The notes beneath the pieces are model-generated. The model made no database searches. It was not told where the DNA came from and was given only the letters and a program-made list of their open reading frames with translations. A stretch of DNA of 64,000 nt from Sphingosinicella sp963974575 (lineage in GTDB: Bacteria > Pseudomonadota > Alphaproteobacteria > Sphingomonadales > Sphingomonadaceae), in the NCBI RefSeq assembly GCF_963974575.1, contig NZ_CAXBBQ010000001.1, positions 248,001 through 312,000 on the forward strand, read 5' to 3'. Positions 29,187 to 37,558 of this stretch are shown one piece after another (within the stretch, counting starts at the first letter, position 1; every line of letters starts with the position of its first letter). The position numbers were made by a program, and so were the translations under genes.

Positions 29187-30092
29187 TTGGCCACTCTCAG
29201 CACCCCCGAATCCGAGCGGGCTTCGATCGAGGCCTTCAAGCGCGACGTGATCGAACCCTCGATGACATCGCTCGTCATCCTCGATTTCTATGCGGACTGG
29301 TGCGGGCCGTGCAAACAGCTTGCCCCCATTCTGGAAAAGGTCACGGCGGACTATGCCGCGCGCGGCGTGAAGCTGGTGAAGATCGATGTCGACAAGAACC
29401 AGATGATCGCGACGCAGTTCCGCGTGCAATCCATCCCCACGGTCTATGCGTTCTTCCAGGGCCAGCCGGTCGCCGACCTGACACCCGCCCGCACCGAACG
29501 CGAGCTTATCGCCTTCCTGGACCAGATCCTGCCGCAGCTGCCGATCAATGCCGCGGACGGCCATGACAAGTCGCTTACCGCCTATGTGGAGACCGCGGCC
29601 GCCGCGCTGGAGGCCGGCGACTTCGCGCAGGCCGAGCAGATTTACACCGCGCTGCGTGCCGAGGAGCCGGAGGAGGAGGCGCACGCGATCGGCCTTGCCC
29701 GCGCCCTTGCCGGACTCGACAGGATCGACGAGGCCGAAGCTGCGCTCGGCGCCGTTGCCGCCGACAGCAAGGCGCCGGGGCTGGCGCAGGTGCGTGCCGC
29801 GATCGAGATGGCAAAGAAGCGCGTTCCCGCCAGCGCGCTCGGCGCGCTGGAAAGTGCGCTTACCGCGAACCCGGATGATCACGCGAAACGGCTGGAGCTT
29901 GCCGCCGCGCTTGCCGCGAATGGCGACCGCGACGCCGCGGCCGAGCACCTGTTCGAAGTGATGCGCCGCGAACCAGGCTGGAACGACAATGCCGCACGCG
30001 CGCAACTCTTGAAGCTGTTTGAGGCGATCGGCCTTGAAGACCCGTGGGTGAACGCTGCCCGCCGCAAGCTTTCGGCGCTGCTGTTCTCGTGA
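29187..30092 (+). CDS. Thioredoxin-domain co-chaperone, CnoX/YbbN-like
   Basis: A 301-residue protein with an N-terminal thioredoxin domain and C-terminal TPR-like helices (from about residue 125), the layout of CnoX/YbbN chaperedoxins. The active site 'DFYADWCGPCKQLAPILEKV' retains both cysteines, so a redox role is possible. 'VDKNQMIATQFRVQSIPTVY' holds the cis-Pro. The start is a TTG at 29187, because the next in-frame ATG would cut into the fold; an AAAGGG lies upstream. It overlaps the next gene (GTGA) in a three-gene set. Confidence 0.9.
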   Translation: MATLSTPESERASIEAFKRDVIEPSMTSLVILDFYADWCGPCKQLAPILEKVTADYAARGVKLVKIDVDKNQMIATQFRVQSIPTVYAFFQGQPVADLTPARTERELIAFLDQILPQLPINAADGHDKSLTAYVETAAAALEAGDFAQAEQIYTALRAEEPEEEAHAIGLARALAGLDRIDEAEAALGAVAADSKAPGLAQVRAAIEMAKKRVPASALGALESALTANPDDHAKRLELAAALAANGDRDAAAEHLFEVMRREPGWNDNAARAQLLKLFEAIGLEDPWVNAARRKLSALLFS

Positions 30093-30724
30093 GCAGTTTC
30101 GGGGTCAGTTCGCTGCCGGAGGTGATACCGGTGTTTCCGCTGGAAAACGCGGTCGTGCTGCCGCGCGGCCAGCTGCCGCTCAACATCTTCGAGCCGCGCT
30201 ACCTCGCCATGGTGAAGGCTGCGATGGGCGGCGACCGGTTGATCGGCATGATACAGCCCAAGGAAGACGGCAGCCTGTTTGAAATCGGCGGGCTCGGCCG
30301 CATCACGCAATTCACCGATCCCGAGAACGGCCGGCTGCTGATCGTGCTGACCGGCGTCACGCGGTTTCGCGTTGCCGAGGAGCTCGATGTGGAAACGCCC
30401 TATCGTCAGGTGCGCGCAGACTACCGCGATTTCGTGGAGGACTTCCAGGCACCGCAGCCGATGGCGGCGGTGCTGCGTTCCGATCTTGAATCCACGCTGC
30501 ACACCTATCTCGATACGCAAAACCTGTCGGCGGACTGGGAAGCGGTTTCGGGCGCGGACGACGAATCGCTGGTGAATACGCTGGCCGCCGTCTGCCCGTT
30601 CGACGTGGCGGAAAAGCAGGCGCTGCTGGAAGCGAAGACCGTGCCGATCCGGGCCGCTACGCTCTGTGCGCTGATGACGCTCGCGCAGACGGGCGGCGAA
30701 AACGGATCGGGACTGGTGCATTGA
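30089..30724 (+). CDS. Lon N-terminal (substrate-binding) domain protein
   Basis: A 211-residue protein consisting of the LON substrate-binding domain without ATPase or protease parts. The signature is 'IPVFPLENAVVLPRGQLPLN' with 'IFEPRYLAMVKAAM', then 'GRITQFTDPENGRLLIVLTG'. Stand-alone members are widespread in alphaproteobacteria and poorly characterised. GTG at 30089 overlaps the preceding stop (GTGA), and the stop overlaps the next gene's TTG. The proximity to a chaperedoxin suggests proteostasis, by inference. Confidence 0.88.
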   Translation: MSSFGVSSLPEVIPVFPLENAVVLPRGQLPLNIFEPRYLAMVKAAMGGDRLIGMIQPKEDGSLFEIGGLGRITQFTDPENGRLLIVLTGVTRFRVAEELDVETPYRQVRADYRDFVEDFQAPQPMAAVLRSDLESTLHTYLDTQNLSADWEAVSGADDESLVNTLAAVCPFDVAEKQALLEAKTVPIRAATLCALMTLAQTGGENGSGLVH

Positions 30725-30909
30725 GCCGCGACGTCGATCCGCGGCTGCTCGCGATCCTTGTTTGCCCGCTCACAAAGGCGCCCCTTACCTACGACCGTGA
30801 GAAGCGGGAGCTCGTCAGCAAGGCCGCGGGCCTAGCCTATCCAGTGCGTGACGGCGTGCCGGTGATGGTGATCGAGGAAGCCCGCGAACTCGGCGAGGAC
30901 GAGCGTTAG
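30721..30909 (+). CDS. Trm112-like (UPF0434/YcaR) small protein
   Basis: A 62-residue protein with a TTG start overlapping the previous stop. 'DPRLLAILVCPLTKAPLTYD' followed by 'GLAYPVRDGVPVMVIEEAR' is the UPF0434/Trm112-like zinc-ribbon-derived fold, here with only one cysteine, so zinc binding is probably lost. Members are often placed near lipid A or tRNA-modification genes. The role is not known. Confidence 0.87.
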   Translation: MSRDVDPRLLAILVCPLTKAPLTYDREKRELVSKAAGLAYPVRDGVPVMVIEEARELGEDER

Positions 30910-32123
30910 GGCAGATCGCCGCGCAGCAGCGACGGCAGATCGCCCGACGCGCCGCGCGCCTCCGCCATGAAGAATCGCTTCAGCGGCGGCAGGCGGTGGA
31001 CGCCGGCGAGGCCAAGGCGGCGAATCGTCGCCGCGGGACGGCCCGGAATCGCGAACAGCTTGTTGAGCACATCAGTCGCGCCCATGACCGACATGCTGTC
31101 GAAACCCCGCCAGCGCTGATAGCGCGCGAGCACCTGCGGGCCGCCGAGATCAAGCCCGAGCCGCACGGCTTCCGCCAGCACATCCGCCAGCGCGGCGGAA
31201 TCGCGGAGGCCGAGGTTGAGCCCCTGGCCGGCGATGGGGTGCATACCGTGCGCGCTGTCGCCTACAAGGATCAGGCGGCGGTCTGTGTAGCGCTCGGCAT
31301 GGTGGAAGCCGAGAGGGAAGGAACTGGGCTTCGCCGCGAGGCGCACCTTCCCGAGGAAGCCGCCCATGCGCTTGTCGATTTCGGCGATGAAGGCGCGTTC
31401 CGGCAACGCCAGCGTAGCCGCAGCATCGCGCTCCCGCACGGTCCACACGATCGCCGAGCGCGTGCCCGGCAGCATGGGCAGCACCGCGAACGGCCCGGCC
31501 GGGTAGAACAGCTCGAACGCGACATTGCTGTGCGGCACCTCGTGCTCGATCATGCCGACGATCGCGGTCTGGTGATAGCTCCACGCCGCGATGCGGATGC
31601 CGGCATCCTCGCGGATTTTCGATCGGCGGCCGTCTGCAGCGATTATGAGCGGCGCGGTAAGCGTGCCGCCGCTTCCGAGGCGTACGGTGACGCCCGCCTC
31701 GGTGCGCTCTATCGTAGCGGCCGCATCAGGCGCATGGATATCGATGTGGGGTGAGACCGCACCGGCCGCGACCAGCGCCATGCGCAGGTGACGGTTTTCG
31801 AACATGTAGCCGAGCGGTTCGCCCGACGCGTCACCGGCGCCGTCGAAGTGGAGGTGAAGCGGCGAGAGGCCGTCCGTGACGCGTATTTCGCGGATCGGAC
31901 AGCCCTTCGGCGCGAGTTCGGTATCAAGGCCAAGCGCGGCAAGCATCCGCCAGGTCGCGCTCGCGATCGCCGAGGCGCGGCCGTCGAAGCCCGCCGCCAG
32001 GGTCGCATCGAGATCGGCACTGTCGATGACGGCGGAACGGATGCCGGAGGCCGCGAGGGCAAGCGCCGTCGTCATGCCGACGAGGCCGCCACCGATGATG
32101 ATCGTATCGTGGGTATGCCGCAT
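30906..32123 (-). CDS. UbiH/UbiF-type FAD monooxygenase (ubiquinone biosynthesis)
   Basis: A 405-residue flavoprotein hydroxylase of the UbiH/UbiF/COQ6 family. The FAD-binding fold opens with 'IIGGGLVGMTTALALAASGI'. The central 'LIIADGRRSKIREDAGI' and the late 'LILVGDSAHGMHPIAGQG' with 'LNLGLRDSAALADVL' are the family's DG and GD motifs. Which ring position it hydroxylates cannot be told from sequence. It converges on the Trm112-like gene with a 4-bp overlap. Confidence 0.92.
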   Translation of the reverse strand: MRHTHDTIIIGGGLVGMTTALALAASGIRSAVIDSADLDATLAAGFDGRASAIASATWRMLAALGLDTELAPKGCPIREIRVTDGLSPLHLHFDGAGDASGEPLGYMFENRHLRMALVAAGAVSPHIDIHAPDAAATIERTEAGVTVRLGSGGTLTAPLIIAADGRRSKIREDAGIRIAAWSYHQTAIVGMIEHEVPHSNVAFELFYPAGPFAVLPMLPGTRSAIVWTVRERDAAATLALPERAFIAEIDKRMGGFLGKVRLAAKPSSFPLGFHHAERYTDRRLILVGDSAHGMHPIAGQGLNLGLRDSAALADVLAEAVRLGLDLGGPQVLARYQRWRGFDSMSVMGATDVLNKLFAIPGRPAATIRRLGLAGVHRLPPLKRFFMAEARGASGDLPSLLRGDLP

Positions 32124-32229
32124 AGCCGAACCCTAGCCGCACATCGTATAGCGCGAAAGAGCATGATAACTGCCCAATTTTCAGGCGCGCACTTTAACGC
32201 GCCTATTTATTGTGCATTTCATATTCAGG

Positions 32230-32375
32230 AATCCACGAAGCTGGGCCATTCCGGGCTTGGCACGGATTTTGAAGAGACGCCGACGAGACGCATTTCGCGT
32301 CTCTGCTCGCTCGGGAACCTGGATTTTTCAGGACCGTTCCTGTCGGCCGGCCTCACCGCCGGCCGACTTTTTCTT
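32230..32375 (+). ncRNA. Candidate small RNA or leader upstream of ftsK
   Basis: No gene fits 32124-32463, yet the plus strand shows successive hairpins: GAGACGC-ATTTC-GCGTCTC, then CCTG-GATTTTT-CAGG, then the strong terminator at 32342-32375. No plus-strand gene precedes it, since the neighbour on the left is on the minus strand, so the terminator must end a short transcript starting here. The 5' end is a guess. It could be a trans-acting sRNA, or an attenuated leader of ftsK if readthrough occurs. Confidence 0.45.
32342..32375 (+). terminator. Strong intrinsic terminator 90 bp before ftsK
   Basis: Perfect 10-bp stem GTCGGCCGGC / GCCGGCCGAC with loop CTCACC, followed directly by TTTTTCTT. 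This is a textbook rho-independent terminator on the plus strand. Confidence 0.85.
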
Positions 32376-32409
32376 GACCCCGGGGCGCTGCGGACTCAAT
32401 CTTAGGCAT

Positions 32410-32424
32410 GTTCGTGGGATGTTC
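32410..32424 (+). promoter_or_regulatory. LexA-type (SOS) box upstream of ftsK
   Basis: GTTC-GTGGGAT-GTTC matches the alphaproteobacterial LexA consensus exactly and lies 40 bp before the chosen ftsK start. A TTGACC at 32374-32379 could be a -35 element with a weak -10 near 32398, which would put the box at the transcription start. Confidence 0.55.
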
Positions 32425-32463
32425 CGCGCGGACGTTGCATTGGAACGGGGTCTACGAAGGGTC

Positions 32464-34785
32464 ATGGCGCGCGGGGCAGCAAGCAAATCGACGGCGATCA
32501 TGCCGCAAAGCTGGGTAGCGGCGCTGGAGCGCGCGGCCGTCGTGGCGGGCGGCGGCGTGCTGGTGATGATCGCGCTGGCATTGATGCTGGCCTTCGCCAG
32601 CTACGACAGCACAGACCCATCCTTCAACCGCGCCACGATCGCCGCACCGCAGAACTGGCTTGGCTACACCGGCGCCTACGTATCCGATTTGCTGTTGCAA
32701 CTTGCGGGGCTTGCGAGCCTGCTTGTCGTGCCCGTGGTCGCGCTCTTCGGTGTGCGGCTGATTCAGCGGCGGGGCATCGACGGCTGGCGCCGCCAGCTCG
32801 CCGCGACGCTCGGCGCCGTGCTGCTCGCCGCAGCCGCGTTGGCGCTGCCGGGGCGCGACCTCCTCGGCGATCTTCCAGCAGGTGCCGGGGGCATCGCCGG
32901 GCTCCTGCTCGGCCGCATCCCCGAAGCCCTGGCGGGTCTCCTCCCACCGGACATGAGCCCTGCCGCCGTGACGGCACCCATCGGCGTGCTGTTGGGGCTC
33001 GGCGCGAGCGCGCTTTTCTTTTACGCGCTCGGTATCAGCCGCGAAGATATCGCCGCGCTCCGCACACGCCTTGCCGAACGCAGCAGCGAGCGCGCCGAAG
33101 CGCCGCAGCCGCGCCCCGTTCCCCGCGCGCAGCCACGCCGCGCCGCGTCGCGCGATGACGAGACCGTACCGGAAACAGCCGCCGCACCGACCAAGCGCAT
33201 CGTCACGCCCGAGAAGAAAGCCGCCCCTTCGAAACGCGAGGCACGCGAGAAACAATCGCGGCTCGATCTGCGCGATTCCTACCAGCTACCGCCGCTGTCG
33301 CTGCTTTCGCCGCCGCCGAAGCCCGCCGCGCGCAAGATCGATGCAGCGAGCCTCGAACAGAACGCGCGCCTCCTTGAATCGGTGCTCGACGACTTCGGCG
33401 TGAAGGGCGAGATCGTGGAGGTGCGCCCCGGCCCGGTCGTCACCATGTATGAGCTGGAGCCCGCCGCGGGCATCAAGGCGAGCCGCGTGATCGGGCTTGC
33501 CGACGATATCGCGCGTTCAATGTCCGCGCTTTCGGCACGCATCGCCGTTGTGCCCGGCCGCAATGTCATTGGCATCGAACTGCCGAACGTGAAGCGCGAA
33601 ACCGTGTCGCTTTCGGAAATGCTCTCTTCGGACGCGTTCGAGACGCAGACCGCGGCGCTCCCAATCGTGCTCGGCAAGGACATCGCGGGCGATCCCGTCG
33701 TTGCCGACCTCGCGCCGATGCCGCACCTCCTCATCGCGGGCACCACCGGATCGGGCAAGTCCGTGGGCCTCAACGCCATGATCCTCTCGCTGCTCTACCG
33801 GCTCAGCCCGCGCGAGTGCAAAATGATCATGATCGACCCGAAGATGCTGGAGCTTTCTGTCTACGACGGCATCCCGCATCTGCTTTCGCCCGTCGTCACT
33901 GAGCCGCCGAAGGCGATTCGCGCACTGAAATGGGCCGTCGAGCAGATGGAAGACCGCTACCGGATGATGGCGTCGGTCAACGTCCGCTCGCTTTCCGGCT
34001 TCAACGCGCGAGTGAAGGAAGCGCGGGCGAAGGGCGAGCCGTTCGTGCGGCGCGTGCACACCGGCTACGACAGCGAAACTGGACAGCCGATCTACGAGAC
34101 CGAGACGCTGGAGTTCGATACGCTGCCGCTGATCGTCGTCGTCGTCGACGAGCTCGCCGACCTGATGATGACCGCCGGCAAGGAGGTGGAGTTCCTGATC
34201 CAGCGGCTCGCGCAGAAGGCGCGCGCGGCGGGCATCCACCTGATCATGGCAACGCAGCGGCCTTCGGTTGACGTCATCACCGGCGTCATCAAGGCGAACC
34301 TGCCGACGCGCATCAGCTTCTCGGTCACCTCCAAGATCGATTCGCGCACCATCCTCGGCGAGCAGGGTGCCGAGCAGCTGCTCGGCAAGGGCGACATGCT
34401 CTACATGCCCGGCGGCAAGCAGATCTCGCGCGTTCATGGCCCGTTCGTGTCCGACGAGGAGGTCGAGCGCGTCGCCATCCACTGGCGCGAGCAGGGCGCC
34501 CCCGAATATATCGCCGCCGTCACGGAGGAGCCCGAGGGCTCGGATGGTCAGTTCGGTCTCCCTATCGACGAGGACGACGCGGAGGCCGGCCTCTACCGCC
34601 GCGCCATCCAGGTGGTCGCCGAAAGCCAGAAGGCGTCGACGTCCTATCTCCAGCGGCAGCTACGCGTCGGTTACAACAACGCGGCGCGCCTCATCGAACG
34701 CATGGAGAAGGACGGCTACGTCGGCACGCCCGACCATGTGGGGCGGCGCGAGGTGCTGATCGACCCGGACGGCAACCGAATCTGA
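32464..34785 (+). CDS. ftsK: DNA translocase FtsK
   Basis: A 773-residue FtsK/SpoIIIE translocase, which pumps chromosomal DNA through the division septum and activates dimer resolution. The N-terminus holds about four membrane helices (to residue 190), then a charged linker shorter than in E. coli. The motor has Walker A 'GTTGSGKS' at residues 426-433 and Walker B 'LIVVVVDELADLMM'. The C-terminal gamma winged helix is 'SYLQRQLRVGYNNAARLIER'. The ATG at 32464 has GAAGGG upstream. An ATG at 32419 is possible but would lie inside the LexA-type box. Confidence 0.96.
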   Translation: MARGAASKSTAIMPQSWVAALERAAVVAGGGVLVMIALALMLAFASYDSTDPSFNRATIAAPQNWLGYTGAYVSDLLLQLAGLASLLVVPVVALFGVRLIQRRGIDGWRRQLAATLGAVLLAAAALALPGRDLLGDLPAGAGGIAGLLLGRIPEALAGLLPPDMSPAAVTAPIGVLLGLGASALFFYALGISREDIAALRTRLAERSSERAEAPQPRPVPRAQPRRAASRDDETVPETAAAPTKRIVTPEKKAAPSKREAREKQSRLDLRDSYQLPPLSLLSPPPKPAARKIDAASLEQNARLLESVLDDFGVKGEIVEVRPGPVVTMYELEPAAGIKASRVIGLADDIARSMSALSARIAVVPGRNVIGIELPNVKRETVSLSEMLSSDAFETQTAALPIVLGKDIAGDPVVADLAPMPHLLIAGTTGSGKSVGLNAMILSLLYRLSPRECKMIMIDPKMLELSVYDGIPHLLSPVVTEPPKAIRALKWAVEQMEDRYRMMASVNVRSLSGFNARVKEARAKGEPFVRRVHTGYDSETGQPIYETETLEFDTLPLIVVVVDELADLMMTAGKEVEFLIQRLAQKARAAGIHLIMATQRPSVDVITGVIKANLPTRISFSVTSKIDSRTILGEQGAEQLLGKGDMLYMPGGKQISRVHGPFVSDEEVERVAIHWREQGAPEYIAAVTEEPEGSDGQFGLPIDEDDAEAGLYRRAIQVVAESQKASTSYLQRQLRVGYNNAARLIERMEKDGYVGTPDHVGRREVLIDPDGNRI

Positions 34786-34871
34786 CGGCGGTTCAACGCT
34801 GGTTCAAGCACAGTGCGGCACCATGCGCCCGGATTTGCCGCACCTCCGCGTCGGCGCTATCAGGACCCGAG

Positions 34872-35474
34872 ATGAAAAAAGCCCTCTTTGCCCTTGCCGT
34901 GACCTTCGGCCTTTCCGCGCCTGCCGCCGCCTCGATCCCCGAGGTGAGCGCGCACCTCGCCGCGACGCGGACGATGACGGCGGATTTCCGGCAGACCGCC
35001 GAGAGCGGCGCGGTGGCGACCGGCAAACTCACGCTCGCGCGGCCGGGGAAGGTGCGCTTCCAGTATCAAAAAGACGTGCCGCTGCTCGTGGTCGCGGACG
35101 GGCGTAACCTCACCATGATCGATTATCAGGTGTCTCAGGTTTCGCGCTATCCGATCAAGCAGACGCCGCTTTCGGTTCTGCTCGACGCGAATGCCGACCT
35201 TTCGCGCTACGCTCGAATCGTCTCCTCGACACCGAAGGCGCTGACCGTGGAGGCGAAGGACAGGAAGCATCCCGAATACGGCGTCATCACCATCTTCTTC
35301 GACCGTGACCGGACCGCGCCCGGCGGCTTGGAGCTCAAAGGCTGGCGCGTGCTCGATGCGCAGGGCAATACCACGCGTGTCGATCTATCCAACATCGCCT
35401 TCAACGTACCCGTGAACGATAACGCCTTCCGCTACCGCGATCCGCGCCCACGCAGCCGCCCCGGCAGCCGATAA
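34872..35474 (+). CDS. lolA: Outer-membrane lipoprotein carrier LolA family
   Basis: A 200-residue exported protein of the LolA family, the periplasmic carrier that takes lipoproteins from LolCDE to the outer membrane. The signal peptide is 'ALFALAVTFGLSAPAAAS'. The mature part has 'TMTADFRQTAESGAVATGKL', then 'RPGKVRFQYQKDVPLLVVAD' and 'LSNIAFNVPVNDNAFRY', all family features. It lies 86 bp after ftsK, the same order seen in many proteobacteria (ftsK-lolA). Confidence 0.92.
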   Translation: MKKALFALAVTFGLSAPAAASIPEVSAHLAATRTMTADFRQTAESGAVATGKLTLARPGKVRFQYQKDVPLLVVADGRNLTMIDYQVSQVSRYPIKQTPLSVLLDANADLSRYARIVSSTPKALTVEAKDRKHPEYGVITIFFDRDRTAPGGLELKGWRVLDAQGNTTRVDLSNIAFNVPVNDNAFRYRDPRPRSRPGSR

Positions 35475-35636
35475 ACGGGGATTCGGAGGCGGAACGGTCG
35501 AATTTGCTGACCAAGCGCCTGTCCGTTCATTGAAGCGACAGGATCGGCGCCTTAAATTGTCATCAGTCGGCTGGTGTTCGGGATTTGCCCCCTGTTGCCC
35601 GGACCCGCTGCCGACTTGCGTGACGAGCGCAAAAAG

Positions 35637-35667
35637 GGCCCCCGTCTTCTCCTCGAAGGCGGGGGCC
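35637..35667 (-). terminator. Hairpin with minus-strand T-run, antisense side of xth
   Basis: Stem GGCCCCCG-T-CTTC / GAAG-G-CGGGGGCC (13 bp counting one G-T pair) with loop TCCTC. On the minus strand it is followed by C and TTTTT; on the plus strand no T-run follows. It lies between lolA and xth. It may be a decayed bidirectional terminator for lolA, or end an antisense transcript over the 5' part of xth. Confidence 0.5.
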
Positions 35668-35720
35668 TACGCGTTTCTGAGGCTTTGCCTGTGGGCGCCT
35701 GCCTTGCTAAGCCGCTCGCC

Positions 35721-36512
35721 ATGTCCCGTCTCAAGATCGCCAGCTGGAATATCAACTCCGTCCGCATCCGCCTGCCCATCATCGCGCAGCTGGTGAAGGA
35801 CGAATCGCCCGACATCATCTGCCTGCAGGAAACCAAGGCGCAGAATGCGGACTTCCCGCTCGCCGCGATCCAGCGGCTCGGCTATCCGCACGTGATCCTG
35901 AACGGGCAGCGGATGCATCACGGCGTCGCCATCCTTTCGAAGCAGCCGCTTGTGGAGGAACGCCGATTCGATTGGCAGGACAATGGCGAGGCGCGGCACA
36001 TCGGCGTGCGGCTGCCCAGCGGCATCCTGCTTGAAAATGTCTATGTGCCCGCGGGCGGCGACATTCCCGACCGCACGCTGAATCCGAAGTTCGGGCAGAA
36101 ACTGGATTTCGTGCAGCGCATGACGCGCTGGTCCGAATCGCTCCGCGACCCGACGATCATCCTCGGCGATTTCAATATCGCGCCGCTCGAATGCGACGTG
36201 TGGAGCCACAAGGCACTGCTCGACGTCGTCAGCCACACGCCGATCGAGGTGGATGCGCTCACCGGCCTGATGCAGAGCCACGACTGGGTAGACGTCGCGC
36301 GCACGCTCGTGCCCGCGCCGCAACGGCTCTACACATGGTGGAGCTATCGCAACAAGGATCACACGGTGAACGACCGCGGACGGCGACTCGACCATGTGTG
36401 GGTCTCACCCGCGATGAAGGACACGCTCGCAGGCTTCCGCGTACTGGAGCCCGCGCGGAGCTGGGAGAAGCCCTCCGATCATATCCCGCTCATCGCCGAG
36501 TTCGTGCTTTGA
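35721..36512 (+). CDS. xth: Exodeoxyribonuclease III (AP endonuclease)
   Basis: A 263-residue exonuclease III-type enzyme, which cleaves abasic sites and blocked 3' ends in base-excision repair. Family motifs are 'KIASWNINSVRIRLPII', 'DIICLQETKAQNADFP' (catalytic Glu), 'ILGDFNIAPLECDVWSHK', 'RLDHVWVSPAM' and 'SDHIPLIAEF' (catalytic Asp-His). The ATG at 35721 is the normal family start. Its stop codon overlaps the start of ribA. Confidence 0.95.
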   Translation: MSRLKIASWNINSVRIRLPIIAQLVKDESPDIICLQETKAQNADFPLAAIQRLGYPHVILNGQRMHHGVAILSKQPLVEERRFDWQDNGEARHIGVRLPSGILLENVYVPAGGDIPDRTLNPKFGQKLDFVQRMTRWSESLRDPTIILGDFNIAPLECDVWSHKALLDVVSHTPIEVDALTGLMQSHDWVDVARTLVPAPQRLYTWWSYRNKDHTVNDRGRRLDHVWVSPAMKDTLAGFRVLEPARSWEKPSDHIPLIAEFVL

Positions 36513-37558
36513 GCAGCGCCGAACGCGCGATCGATGCCCTGCGGCGCGGTCACCCCGTACGGGTGACCGACGGCGACGCAGCGATCGCTGTGCTCGCCAT
36601 CGAACTCGCCGATCCTGCATCGCTCGCGGCGTTTGAAGGCGGCGCGCGCGCGAATGTGCTGCTGACGGACAAGCGCGCCGCCTTCCTCGGCCTCGGCAAC
36701 CAGCTTGCCGCGGCGGGGATGCAGGCGGTGCTGATCGAGCGCACACCGTGGCTCGATCTCGATACGGCGCGCGCTGTCGCCGACCCTGTGCTCGATCTTG
36801 CAACGCCGCTGAAAGGCCCGTTCCGCAGCCTGCCGATGGGCGGCGTCGATCGGGCGGCTCGCGCCGCACTGAACCTCGCGAAGCACGCCGGGCTGCTGCC
36901 CGCGCTGTTCGTGATCGCGGGCGGCGCTGCGGATGACGTGGTGACTGCGGCGGACATCGAACACTTCGCGGAAACAGGCGCGCTCAAGCTCGTCAGCCGT
37001 GCGCGCCTGCCCATCAAGGTGCACGAGAAAACCGAAATCGTCGCCTTCCGCCTGCCGGGCGGGCCGGAGCATCTCGCGCTGCTGATCGGCGACCCTTACG
37101 GCACCACACCGCTCGTCCGCCTGCACAGCTCGTGCCTCACCGGCGACCTGCTCGGCTCGCTGAAATGCGACTGCGGCGATCAGCTCCACGCCGCGCTGCA
37201 CGCGATCGCCGACTCCGGTGGCGGCATCCTGCTCTATCTGCAGCAGGAGGGGCGCGGCATCGGCCTTATCAACAAGCTGCGCGCCTATGCGCTGCAGGAT
37301 CAGGGCTTCGACACGGTCGACGCCAATCTCCGCCTCGGTTTCGAGATCGACGAGCGTGAGTTCGCGCTCGCCGCGAACATGCTGAAGGCGCTCGGCTTCG
37401 GCACGATTCGCCTTCTGACCAACAACCCTGCCAAGGTCGCCGGGCTGGAGGCAGAGGGCATTACCGTCGCCGAACGTCTGCCGCTCAAGGCCGGTGAGGG
37501 CGCGCACAACGAGGCGTACCTGCGCACCAAGCGCGACCGCACCGGGCACATGCTGTGA
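36509..37558 (+). CDS. ribA: GTP cyclohydrolase II with degenerate N-terminal domain
   Basis: About 349 residues. The C-terminal half is GTP cyclohydrolase II, the first step of riboflavin synthesis. The zinc ligands are in 'SSCLTGDLLGSLKCDCGDQL', and 'LYLQQEGRGIGLINKLRAYA' is the GTP-binding/active-site region. The N-terminal about 145 residues align in position with a RibB-like (DHBP synthase) domain, but I do not see its acidic catalytic motif, so it is probably inactive. TTG at 36509 overlaps the xth stop, and the 3' end overlaps the next gene. Confidence 0.92.
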   Translation: MSSAERAIDALRRGHPVRVTDGDAAIAVLAIELADPASLAAFEGGARANVLLTDKRAAFLGLGNQLAAAGMQAVLIERTPWLDLDTARAVADPVLDLATPLKGPFRSLPMGGVDRAARAALNLAKHAGLLPALFVIAGGAADDVVTAADIEHFAETGALKLVSRARLPIKVHEKTEIVAFRLPGGPEHLALLIGDPYGTTPLVRLHSSCLTGDLLGSLKCDCGDQLHAALHAIADSGGGILLYLQQEGRGIGLINKLRAYALQDQGFDTVDANLRLGFEIDEREFALAANMLKALGFGTIRLLTNNPAKVAGLEAEGITVAERLPLKAGEGAHNEAYLRTKRDRTGHML

